Shown here: piece after piece, positions 1-7,250 of the stretch | How the letters are laid out: each line of letters opens with the position of its first letter | Numbering within the stretch: position 1 is the first letter of the stretch | From: Paludibacteraceae bacterium | GTDB taxonomy: Bacteria > Bacteroidota > Bacteroidia > Bacteroidales > Paludibacteraceae | Assembly (NCBI GenBank): GCA_017461505.1 | Contig: JAFTXV010000005.1 | Span: forward strand, 1-64,000 | Direction of reading: 5' to 3' | DNA length: 64,000 bases | Made by a program: the position numbers and the translations under genes | The notes under the pieces: generated by a model | Told to the model about the DNA's origin: nothing | What the model saw: only the letters and a program-made list of their open reading frames with translations | The model's database searches: none

Positions 1-139
1 GCTGAAAGCATCTAAGCGCGAAGCTAGCTCCAAGATTAGATTTCCATTGAGGGTCGTTGTAGACTACGACGTTGATAGGCTGCAGGTGTACAAATGGTGA
101 CATAAAGCCGAGCAGTACTAATTGCCCGAGATCTTTTTC
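1..139 (+). rRNA. rrl: 23S ribosomal RNA, 3' end (partial)
   Basis: The window opens inside the last part of a large-subunit rRNA. The run GCTGAAAGCATCTAAG and the later GACGTTGATAGGC and AGTACTAATTGCCCGAG are highly conserved 3'-terminal 23S segments. The 5' part lies outside the window. The exact 3' end is uncertain by a few bases. It precedes a 5S gene in the usual rRNA operon order. Confidence 0.95.
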
Positions 140-233
140 TAGAGAAGAGATTCTCAAATAAGCTTTTAAAAAACTACGCAAGGACTTAGGGTGTTTGCTC
201 TAGGCTTCTACAGTCAATACGTTAACCCCATAA

Positions 234-343
234 TTTAGGTGGTTATAGCGCTGAGGTCCCACCCCTTCCCATTCCGAACAGGGTCGTTAAGCTCAGCAAC
301 GCCGATGGTACTGCGTTTGTGGGAGAGTAGGTAGCCGCCATTT
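234..343 (+). rRNA. rrf: 5S ribosomal RNA
   Basis: A sequence of about 110 nt begins TTTAGGTGGTTATAGCG and carries the conserved 5S core CCATTCCGAACAG and the 3' block GGGAGAGTAGGTAGCCGCC. It lies about 95 nt after the 23S end and just before a strong terminator. The ends are estimated to within a few bases. Confidence 0.95.
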
Positions 344-345
344 TC

Positions 346-380
346 AGAACCTCGAAGAGTATTCTTCGGGGTTCTTTGTT
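346..380 (+). terminator. Rho-independent terminator of the rRNA operon
   Basis: AGAACC-T-CGAAGA pairs with TCTTCG-G-GGTTCT around a short loop and is followed by a T-rich tail (TTTGTT). It sits directly after the 5S gene and closes the rRNA transcript. Confidence 0.85.
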
Positions 381-451
381 ACTTTGATATGAATTATCAC
401 TAATGATATAAAATACAAATACTAATTTGATATATATATATTAAAATTGAT

Positions 452-1078
452 ATGAAAGAAATAGATCCTCAAATAACAAATAGAGCACAACAATTTGAAA
501 TTTGGAAGAATGCTCCTAATCCTATGCTTGTTTTTGTCAAGAAGATGGATGTGACAAACTTGATTAAAATAAGTAGAAGGAAACGTTTGAAATTCAATAT
601 GTTATTGGATTATTGTATTGGGAAAGTTGCCGTCAATCAACAAGAGTTTTATATGTTGCCTATGGGTGATAAACTCATGCGGTTTGATAAGATTGCTATA
701 AATACCATTGTCAAAAATCATACTGGTGAGGCGAGCTCTTGTGATATAGAATTTACAGAAGACATAGAAAAATATAGTCATGATTATTTGATATTTACTC
801 AACAAGTAGCTAATAGTTGTAAGGACAGAGATCTATCAAAAGAGTGCATGGTGATAGGAACATCTGCAATTGTGGATACTGAATTGGAATTTGCTGGAGG
901 AATGTATAGTGGTATATATAATAATCCATTTATTATTTGGGGAAAATATTCAAAGCATTTCTTTAAGTATTATTTGAATATCTCATTCCAATTTCATCAC
1001 GCACAAATGGATGGTATGCATGCTGCTAAGTTCTTGAATAATCTGCAACAAATGATACATACATTGAGAGTAAAATGA
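452..1078 (+). CDS. CatA-like (chloramphenicol acetyltransferase family) O-acetyltransferase
   Basis: A 208-residue protein of the usual CAT length (about 210-220). The C-terminal motif HHAQMDG (residues 182-188) matches the CAT active site HHxxxDG, with His183 as the likely catalytic base and Asp187 as the structural aspartate. The family transfers acetyl from acetyl-CoA to a hydroxyl, classically on chloramphenicol, as a cytoplasmic trimer. Many chromosomal homologues do not confer resistance, so the substrate is unknown. The gene is markedly AT-rich compared with the core genes here, sits directly behind the rRNA operon and is followed by a gene remnant, which suggests an acquired or rearranged locus. 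Confidence 0.8.
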   Translation: MKEIDPQITNRAQQFEIWKNAPNPMLVFVKKMDVTNLIKISRRKRLKFNMLLDYCIGKVAVNQQEFYMLPMGDKLMRFDKIAINTIVKNHTGEASSCDIEFTEDIEKYSHDYLIFTQQVANSCKDRDLSKECMVIGTSAIVDTELEFAGGMYSGIYNNPFIIWGKYSKHFFKYYLNISFQFHHAQMDGMHAAKFLNNLQQMIHTLRVK

Positions 1079-1079
1079 T

Positions 1080-1181
1080 GTTATATTGACCGTGGCATGG
1101 GCAAAGGAACATGGTTATACGATAATTCCCGTTTGCTCCTTTGCACGGAAATATTTATCTAAAATAGGAATAGATTTTTAA
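1080..1181 (+). pseudogene. C-terminal remnant of a small GNAT N-acetyltransferase
   Basis: In the frame ending at the TAA 1179-1181 the translation includes AWAKEHGYTIIPVCSF and then a Lys-rich end. This matches the C-terminal third of the small acetyltransferase encoded at 10003-10257 (KWANENNYTIIPVCSF). About 29 bases (around 1116-1144) are identical between the two loci. The N-terminal acetyl-CoA-binding part is missing: the frame is closed by a stop overlapping the end of the preceding gene. Read as a truncated copy, not a functional gene. Confidence 0.7.
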
Positions 1182-1388
1182 CAGAGTAAGTAGGTGGTAC
1201 ACTATAGTGAAGGTCTCGAATAGTGCGGTTATTGTGCGGTAATAGTACGGTAATAGTGCGGTGCGAGTAGGGAGTTAGGTATATATAGTAAGCGTCACGC
1301 TGTTTGGCGTGACGCTTGTGCGTTATTGAGAGGATAGACTAATGTGTGTTATTGAGAGGATAGTCTGATGTGTTACTGAGAGGATAGA
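1182..1388. repeat. Intergenic stretch with two short tandem arrays and a hairpin
   Basis: Positions 1219-1262 hold four degenerate copies of an 11-nt phrase (AATAGTGCGGT, ATTGTGCGGT and variants). Positions 1290-1317 form an 11-bp perfect stem (AAGCGTCACGC / GCGTGACGCTT) with a 6-nt loop. Positions 1322-1393 hold three tandem copies of a 24-26 nt unit beginning GTTATTGAGAGGATAG. No convincing coding sequence is present. Confidence 0.7.
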
Positions 1389-1460
1389 TTACTTAACCTC
1401 TGCGCCAGTAATCGTGTAAGTCTTATCTCCGCGGAGGATGAGGATTCCGTAAATTATGAC
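1389..1460 (-). pseudogene. C-terminal tail remnant of a secreted Bacteroidales protein
   Basis: On the minus strand, ending at the stop 1389-1391, the frame reads ...YGILILRGDKTYTITGAEVK. This is the kind of short C-terminal strand (NGxLyIxRGdKxYTxTGqEv) that ends many secreted Bacteroidales proteins. The frame has no start of its own and runs into the terminator hairpin at 1471-1499. It is best read as the leftover 3' end of a lost gene. Confidence 0.5.
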
Positions 1461-1462
1461 AT

Positions 1463-1499
1463 CTAAAAAAAAGCGCGGGGCAATAAATGCTCCGCGCTT
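1463..1499 (-). terminator. Terminator of the six-gene lipoprotein operon
   Basis: On the minus strand AAGCGCGGAGC pairs with GCCCCGCGCTT (one mismatch) around a short loop and is followed by an eight-T run. It begins about 38 nt after the stop of the last operon gene, so it marks the end of the transcript. Confidence 0.85.
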
Positions 1500-1537
1500 G
1501 AAAAAATATGATATCTCAATGGTTGATAATCAGACCG

Positions 1538-1933
1538 TTACTCTTCATCTTCGTCGCGATCATAGCACGTACTTTCGTCATCCGGCGTTTGCTCCAGCGT
1601 GCACGTACCGGTAATCGAAGCACTTGCGCCATAAGCTGAAGCACTTACATTGTGTGAGTACAACCACATAGCTTTTTCATACTGGGCCCACAATTCCGTC
1701 AACCATTCGTAGTCAACGCCACTCTCGTGAACAGCAGCTTCTCCGGTTGATTTCTCGGTGTACTCCCATGTGAGTTTCCAGCACTTGTACTCCGTGTTGT
1801 CATAGTACTTGCCATCCAATGTGCTGTTCGTTTCATCCAATTGTGGTTCATCACCTACCGATATGCGAGGTATACAACCGATGAAACAACTGAGCACCAA
1901 AGCCATTACGGCTGAATAGATTAATTTTTTCAT
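1538..1933 (-). CDS. Small lipoprotein with one CW/WxTE/C repeat unit
   Basis: A 131-residue protein with a signal peptide and lipobox (LSCFIGC), predicting lipidation at Cys20. After a short linker comes a single unit framed by two cysteines: Cys51-Trp52, then Trp77-Leu-Thr-Glu80, then Cys123. The same pattern occurs four times in the lipoprotein at 3322-4347, so the two are related. The C-terminus is acidic (DRDEDEE). It is the last gene of the operon, 67 nt after its upstream neighbour. I do not recognise a named family; function unknown, probably envelope-anchored. Confidence 0.75.
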   Translation of the reverse strand: MKKLIYSAVMALVLSCFIGCIPRISVGDEPQLDETNSTLDGKYYDNTEYKCWKLTWEYTEKSTGEAAVHESGVDYEWLTELWAQYEKAMWLYSHNVSASAYGASASITGTCTLEQTPDDESTCYDRDEDEE

Positions 1934-2000
1934 TTTTTTGTAAATTTTGAGGTTAATAAAGATTGTTAATTATATTGTATTTACTTCTTGGGAATATGGT

Positions 2001-3317
2001 TTATCCCTTGAAGAAGAATGTCCAGCAGTACGATTCCTCTTGGTGAGCTACATGCGGGAATTGAAGAGCCACCTCGAGGATAAAGTTGAAGTCGTACAGG
2101 TGCGTTGCTGCTATATAGGCTTGGCTCTTAGCCATCGCGTATGCCGCAGTTACTTCGCCGCCGTTACGAATCTGCTCGAGTTGGTTGTCAAGTGCAATCA
2201 GACGCTTCATCAGCGCAGTAACCTGCACATCGTAAGCCTTTACTTCTGCGAGCCATTTCTCGGCTTGTTTTCTATTATAAGCATCGATGAGTGCGTTCTC
2301 TGATTTACGACCTTCGATCCACCATGACGGATAGCAAATGGTTTGTCCTTCTTTGGCATTCTTGCAGCACTCCCAATTCTCTAAGCGCTCTGCGAGCGGA
2401 TCTTCGATCTGGATAGCACGTTTGCACTCGGAAGACGCACGCCAACCTTCAATGATTTGCGCGAAGAGGTCCTCCAACTTGTTGGTGGGCAAACCTGTGG
2501 TGTGCGCAGCAAAACTTGCATCGTTTAACATCCCATTCGAGTGCGCTTGGAACTGCACATGCTTCATCATATCCATGTTATCGTTCTTGAACTCGAAGGC
2601 CTCGTTAGCTAACGCGGAGAGTTGCTCACCCAATGCACCGTATTCGTTTTCGTGCGGGTCTCCGGCATTGACATTCTCATTGCCAAACTGCGCATTGGCC
2701 GCATAAAGACGGTTATAGAGGCTCGGATGATTCGATTTGAGATAGGCTTCCGTTCCTTTGGGATTGGACTGCGCCATATTGATGATTTTGATGTACTCCT
2801 GCTTGGAGATCCCCCATTTCGCGGCGAACTTTCCGGCCATAACATCCATCATCTGCGCCTCGGACATTTTCTCATTGATCTCACCGGACATATAAAGTTG
2901 CATCATCTCTTGCTGCGAAGGCATGAGTCCGGCGTTCACATTGGCGTTATACTGCGCCATGGCTTTTTGGTTAGACTTCTGCTGTTTCTTTCCGAGTTCA
3001 AGGGTTTTGCTATTCAACTCCTGCTGTTTTTCCAGTAGTGTACTGCGGAAATTGAGGGCACCTTGGTAGTAAGCAGCAGAACCCTTACGGGCATAAGCCG
3101 TTTTGGCTTCGGGTGTAATGAGGTCATTTGCCGTAGGCATCGCCGGACGCTTGTTGATAAGGTCGGCGAACGAGTTGATCTTCGTTGCAGGAATGCTTTC
3201 TTCCAGTTCATAGCCACCACCGGTGATGAGGGCTTCTATTTGATGGTCGAATTCTTGCGCCATCATTGGCAAGGCAAGCACTATGCTTGCCAAGGCCGTA
3301 AACAATACTTTCTTCAT
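2001..3317 (-). CDS. Secreted helical protein of unknown function
   Basis: A 438-residue protein with a cleavable signal peptide (MKKVLFTALASIVLALPMMA, cut near AQ) and no lipobox cysteine, so probably periplasmic or exported. Residues about 80-130 are rich in Lys, Gln and Glu and look helical or coiled-coil (LLEKQQELNSKTLELGKKQQ). The C-terminal third has a cluster of cysteines (CKNAKEGQTICYP). It lies 4 nt from the four-repeat lipoprotein upstream, implying tight co-expression. No family recognised. Confidence 0.75.
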   Translation of the reverse strand: MKKVLFTALASIVLALPMMAQEFDHQIEALITGGGYELEESIPATKINSFADLINKRPAMPTANDLITPEAKTAYARKGSAAYYQGALNFRSTLLEKQQELNSKTLELGKKQQKSNQKAMAQYNANVNAGLMPSQQEMMQLYMSGEINEKMSEAQMMDVMAGKFAAKWGISKQEYIKIINMAQSNPKGTEAYLKSNHPSLYNRLYAANAQFGNENVNAGDPHENEYGALGEQLSALANEAFEFKNDNMDMMKHVQFQAHSNGMLNDASFAAHTTGLPTNKLEDLFAQIIEGWRASSECKRAIQIEDPLAERLENWECCKNAKEGQTICYPSWWIEGRKSENALIDAYNRKQAEKWLAEVKAYDVQVTALMKRLIALDNQLEQIRNGGEVTAAYAMAKSQAYIAATHLYDFNFILEVALQFPHVAHQEESYCWTFFFKG

Positions 3318-3321
3318 ATAA

Positions 3322-4347
3322 TTAATTATTCAACTCGTCACATGCATCGGGATCATTAGGTGCAGCTTTGATATAAGTAGCTGTGCCATAGCCGCTTTGA
3401 TTGATGGCATTTACTTGTGCTTGCGCCTCTGCTTCTGTTCCCCAGTAATATTCAGTCTGCGTAACTCCCATAACGGAAATAGTTATCTTCCAGCAAGCTT
3501 CTTCGCCATCGCCAGGCTTGTTCTGCTCTTGCAATTCGTTGCAGGCTTCCTCCGTATTGGCATCGGCCTCCTCGTAAACGTACGGAAGGCGCATAGAGTC
3601 GAAGTACTCGTTTACCTGACGCTCGGTCATCCAAACAAAGGTTATAACTTCAAGACCATAAGCAGTCTGCGTTACCATCCAGCATTTGTAGGTTATACTG
3701 TCGAATTGGTCGTAATCAATGGGATCTGGCGGAGTGATAATAGTCGTATCTTCCGGATTCATTGCCCAGCACGCATCTTTGTCAGTTTTGTCCGTTACGC
3801 GCTCGTATGTATGATTAGCTACACCGATCTGCTCCAGTTTTGCCATGTAATAATCATGACGCTCTTTCATGTTGGCCTCAGGCATCCAACCATACTCCTG
3901 ACTGGTGTGCTGTCCGCCCAGAGAATCAATCCATGTGATGGTCTCTAACCAGCACTCAGCGCCTTCCCATTGACGAGCCATACATGCCTCTTCCGTATTC
4001 TCTTCTACCAGATAGTAGCGGTATTTCTTGTGATACTCACCAAACACCTTCAACTCTGCCTGCATGGATTGATCAATCATCCAAAGCAGTAGAGCTTCTG
4101 TTCCCCAGAACGGTTCTACACTGATGGTAGTTCCGTCGCACCAAACATGCCACTCCCAGCAGCTATTGGTAGAGTCGTTTACCAAGGTCATGTCAAATTG
4201 CTCCGGAGAGGTAATCCACGTGTCTCCGGCATACGTTGTACCATCAGTCGGCTCGTCATTGCCACCCGATATGCCTTTTTGTTCACAAGAAACGAACATT
4301 GTTGCACTTGCAAGCGCCACAAGCGCTACATAAAAATACTTTTTCAT
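3322..4347 (-). CDS. Lipoprotein with four Cys-framed CW...WxTE...AC repeats
   Basis: A 341-residue lipoprotein (lipobox ending FVSC, Cys21). Four units follow, each opening with Cys-Trp, carrying a central Trp-x-[Thr/Pro]-Glu and closing with [Glu/Asp]-Ala-Cys: residues 63-122, 132-193, 222-269 and 285-336. Unit lengths vary from 48 to 62 residues and sequence between anchors diverges. Paired cysteines suggest one disulfide per unit in the periplasm or at the surface. The same unit occurs once in the gene at 1538-1933. Gaps to both neighbours are 4 and 11 nt. I know of no described domain with this pattern; function unknown. Confidence 0.8.
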   Translation of the reverse strand: MKKYFYVALVALASATMFVSCEQKGISGGNDEPTDGTTYAGDTWITSPEQFDMTLVNDSTNSCWEWHVWCDGTTISVEPFWGTEALLLWMIDQSMQAELKVFGEYHKKYRYYLVEENTEEACMARQWEGAECWLETITWIDSLGGQHTSQEYGWMPEANMKERHDYYMAKLEQIGVANHTYERVTDKTDKDACWAMNPEDTTIITPPDPIDYDQFDSITYKCWMVTQTAYGLEVITFVWMTERQVNEYFDSMRLPYVYEEADANTEEACNELQEQNKPGDGEEACWKITISVMGVTQTEYYWGTEAEAQAQVNAINQSGYGTATYIKAAPNDPDACDELNN

Positions 4348-4358
4348 AATACTAAAAT

Positions 4359-5609
4359 TTATTTTTTAACAAATTCTACACGTCTATTTTTTGCACGACC
4401 TTCGTCGGTCGAATTATCCGCAAGCGGGGCGCTCTGTCCCATTCCTTTAGCGGACAGGCGGTTGGCAGCGATGCCCATCTCTACTAATTTATTTACAATC
4501 GCCTGTGCGCGTTGTTCGCTCAGTTTCTGGTTACCGGCCACGGTACCTGTGTTGTCCGTGTGTCCCTGCACTTCAAACTTGAGGTCACCGTTGTCTTTCA
4601 TCAGTTGGGCGATGCGGTTGATCTCGGTCATCGATTCGGATTTGATATTTGCCTTGCCGATATCGAAGGTAATGGCATAGGTGATAATCTTACCATCGGT
4701 TATAAGGCGGTTATACAGAGGTACTGCACCTTTGCACAGACGCACGTTGGTCATCAAAATACGATGGTCTTCCCAGATGGAACGCTGCAGTGTGAAGTAC
4801 TGCGGGCGAGCACAGTTAGGGATATTGACTATACGGCTGCCGTTGAGGTATACCTTGAGTGCACGCTTGTTGAAGGACAAGGCCACATGGTTCCATTCCT
4901 CCTCTTTAGCCGGCGCTGCAGAACGGTTCTCGCGCTGTTCTCCGCTGGCGGTGATCCACGATGTATAAGCCCAGCCGGAAGCTGTACCGTTGAGATTGAT
5001 GGTAGCAACGTCCTCGCCCTCTATATTCTTGAGGTGGATGATATAATCGCAATAAATGGATTTCTCGTCACTACCGCCGAGGAAGTCAAACTCGAGCGTG
5101 AAGGCTTCGGTCAGATAGTTCTTCTGATTTTTCATGAGCGGCATGATTTCCGTGGAGATGTCGGTGAGGTTGATGACCGTCTTTCCGTTAACGGAAGCGA
5201 TCTCAGCATTACCTTCCAGCAGATCCCATTTGGACGGAAATTCTCCCATTTGTTCGCCGACCAAATCGTCCTCGAACATAATCTCATCGCCGGGTACGAA
5301 GTCGGACTTTGCGTAGGTGCTTTCTAACGTTTTTGTCGAAGCGGGAGTAGGTGCTTGTGCTTGCGGTTGCCGCTGAACCGCTTGTTGTTGGGGTTCAGCT
5401 TCTTCCTGTTGCTGTTGTTCTTGTTGCTCCTTCTCGGGAACCTCCTGGTTGAAGGCTTTATCAATGCCCTCTTCCACTTTTTTGTTCACTTGTTGCTCAA
5501 TGGCATCTTCAGCACTCTTCTTCGCTGAATCAATCAAACGGTTTAAAAACTGTGCATTCATGGGGGTTGTTAACCACAAACCACACATTAGAATAAGTAA
5601 CTTCTTCAT
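4359..5609 (-). CDS. OmpA-family protein with a LamG-like middle domain
   Basis: Start chosen at MKKLLILMCGLW, the second in-frame methionine, because it opens a normal signal peptide; an upstream start at 5639 would add ten residues ahead of it. Mature order: a Gln/Glu-rich and Pro/Ala linker (about residues 45-95), a beta-rich LamG/concanavalin-like region (about 105-300, with EEEWNHVALSF and LKVYLNGSRI), and a C-terminal OmpA peptidoglycan-binding domain (about 305-416) with the signature GHTDNTG, LSEQRA and GRAKNRRVEF. It probably anchors an outer-membrane assembly to peptidoglycan and is flanked by lipoprotein genes of the same operon. Confidence 0.88.
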   Translation of the reverse strand: MKKLLILMCGLWLTTPMNAQFLNRLIDSAKKSAEDAIEQQVNKKVEEGIDKAFNQEVPEKEQQEQQQQEEAEPQQQAVQRQPQAQAPTPASTKTLESTYAKSDFVPGDEIMFEDDLVGEQMGEFPSKWDLLEGNAEIASVNGKTVINLTDISTEIMPLMKNQKNYLTEAFTLEFDFLGGSDEKSIYCDYIIHLKNIEGEDVATINLNGTASGWAYTSWITASGEQRENRSAAPAKEEEWNHVALSFNKRALKVYLNGSRIVNIPNCARPQYFTLQRSIWEDHRILMTNVRLCKGAVPLYNRLITDGKIITYAITFDIGKANIKSESMTEINRIAQLMKDNGDLKFEVQGHTDNTGTVAGNQKLSEQRAQAIVNKLVEMGIAANRLSAKGMGQSAPLADNSTDEGRAKNRRVEFVKK

Positions 5610-5683
5610 TTTGTCACACCCTGTGAGTATCGGGCGCACTTTTAAAAATTATTGTTGGTTTTGTTATTATGATATGTTATGGC

Positions 5684-7195
5684 TTAATTCAGTCTCACCA
5701 TGACGGAGATGACTTGTCCGGCGGTAGTGTCACCGGCTTTATAGACACGGGCTTTGCCTTTGTTGTCACCGGCTACATCTACCATGATCGTCACTTTCTG
5801 TCCGTCGAGCGTGAGCGCGGTCTTTACAAACGATTGCGTGCGCGGGTTGTATGCATCAAAAGCCTTAATGGTAGAAGGCGCCAGTTTGGATTTGAAGGCA
5901 TCATACTCGCTCCAATCAATGCTCACTATTTCTGCCTTGTCTGCCGCCATATCGCAGATATAGAATGTTTTTTCATCGGAAGCCATCACATAAGCCACGT
6001 CGTTGTAATACGCCGTATAATCGCTGGGATAATACTGCGGCAGAGCAGCCTCGTTTACTGCTTTTGCATTCGGGTCGAAGGTATATTTATATCCGCTTTC
6101 GAGCCATGAGAAAGTCTCTTTCTTGCTTACTCGGCAAACGCCGAAAGTAGATAAATCCGGTGCGACCTCCGATAGTGCCAATAGTTCATCCGCAAAAGCT
6201 CTCTCCTGTGCTTCGTCGATTTTAACCGAATAGAAGGCCGCTTGCTGGCGGTTTTGCTTGTAGAAAGTAGCCACGGTGTAGAGCGTGTTCTGGATGGAGA
6301 TAAATCCCCATTTCAGTTCACTCACGCCCTGCAGAATAGGGTCAGACTCCGGTGCTTCGATGCCCGTTATGCCAAGCGTATTGACAAATAAGATTCCCGG
6401 CGAAGAACCGTTGGTGCCTTCATAGAATATATCCAGACCGATTATTCCGCGGTCGTCGGGTGTAATAGAAGTAGAGAAGAGTGTTTCGTTATGCATTCTT
6501 GTTACCGCTAATTGGTCGCCTTGGTCCTTTAGACGGTAGAGCCCCGGGGCAGCTAAATGTGATTGTTGCCAACAGTTGGAATAAATCTCTCCGTTGATGC
6601 ACTCTACTACGCTGTAGAGGTCGCTTTGCTGGTAGAAAGGCACCCCTTGGTTGGTATAAAGCGGTCTGCCGTCTCTGCCGTCCCAATAGAAGAGTGCGCC
6701 ATCCTTTTTGCGGACAAGGAAATTGCCGTAGAAATTATCCACTATCTCTTTGATCATGGAGTAATACGGCTCCTTGAGTTCGTCCAGATCGGGGAAGTCA
6801 TAGTAGCAGTTATAGAGCCACAGCCATTCGTCGCCGATGGTGAAAATATTCTCCATGACGAGACGCATTTTGGCTTTGACCATATCGACCACTTCGCCAT
6901 TACCTCTAGCTTCGATGGTATAAGTAATTTCTACGAGTGTGCCATCCTCGGAAACAGAATAAACAGGTTGATGGGTCTCGTAGGTTATCTCTCCGTCTCC
7001 TTCGCCGGCAGGTACACGGCGAGGCGCTTTCTGTTCATCAGAGCCATCGGAGGCGAGAGCCAAAGCGGTCACTCCGTCCAAATGCATCCGTTTGAACTCA
7101 ACATTACGAACTTTGCCGCTTCCTCCGCCTTCGCAGGAGGTCATGCCTATTGCAGCCACTATGACTACAAGAGCGAAACATAAATTACGTTTCAT
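5684..7195 (-). CDS. Lipoprotein, paralogue of the next upstream gene
   Basis: A 503-residue lipoprotein (lipobox IGMTSC, Cys21). The N-terminus (FKRMHLDGVTALALASDG ... APRRVPAG) matches that of the protein at 7251-8720 (FKGVDLSNAKALALVQEG ... APRRLRA). Both share later segments such as IENIFAVGDNYLWLY / MENIFTIGDEWLWLY and RKKDGALF / RKTDGALF, so they arose by duplication. The body is beta-rich with repeated short strands, possibly a propeller, but no repeat signature is clear enough to assert this. Function unknown. Confidence 0.8.
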   Translation of the reverse strand: MKRNLCFALVVIVAAIGMTSCEGGGSGKVRNVEFKRMHLDGVTALALASDGSDEQKAPRRVPAGEGDGEITYETHQPVYSVSEDGTLVEITYTIEARGNGEVVDMVKAKMRLVMENIFTIGDEWLWLYNCYYDFPDLDELKEPYYSMIKEIVDNFYGNFLVRKKDGALFYWDGRDGRPLYTNQGVPFYQQSDLYSVVECINGEIYSNCWQQSHLAAPGLYRLKDQGDQLAVTRMHNETLFSTSITPDDRGIIGLDIFYEGTNGSSPGILFVNTLGITGIEAPESDPILQGVSELKWGFISIQNTLYTVATFYKQNRQQAAFYSVKIDEAQERAFADELLALSEVAPDLSTFGVCRVSKKETFSWLESGYKYTFDPNAKAVNEAALPQYYPSDYTAYYNDVAYVMASDEKTFYICDMAADKAEIVSIDWSEYDAFKSKLAPSTIKAFDAYNPRTQSFVKTALTLDGQKVTIMVDVAGDNKGKARVYKAGDTTAGQVISVMVRLN

Positions 7196-7204
7196 AATAT
7201 TTAA

Positions 7205-7236
7205 ACTTTTCTCCCTTCCTTTTAGGGAAGGGATGG
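7205..7236 (-). other. Hairpin in the gap between two operon genes
   Basis: CCCTTCC (7213-7219) pairs with GGGAAGGG (7225-7232) around a TTTTA-type loop, in the 55-nt gap between the two paralogous lipoprotein genes. It could trim or pause the transcript. The stem lacks a strong T-run, so it is not called a terminator. Confidence 0.4.
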
Positions 7237-7250
7237 GGTTAGGCTTATAT

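Noticed and set aside
452-1078. Antibiotic-resistance call for the CatA-like gene
   Set aside because: Catalytic residues are present, but the chromosomal setting and divergence do not allow a resistance phenotype to be claimed from sequence.
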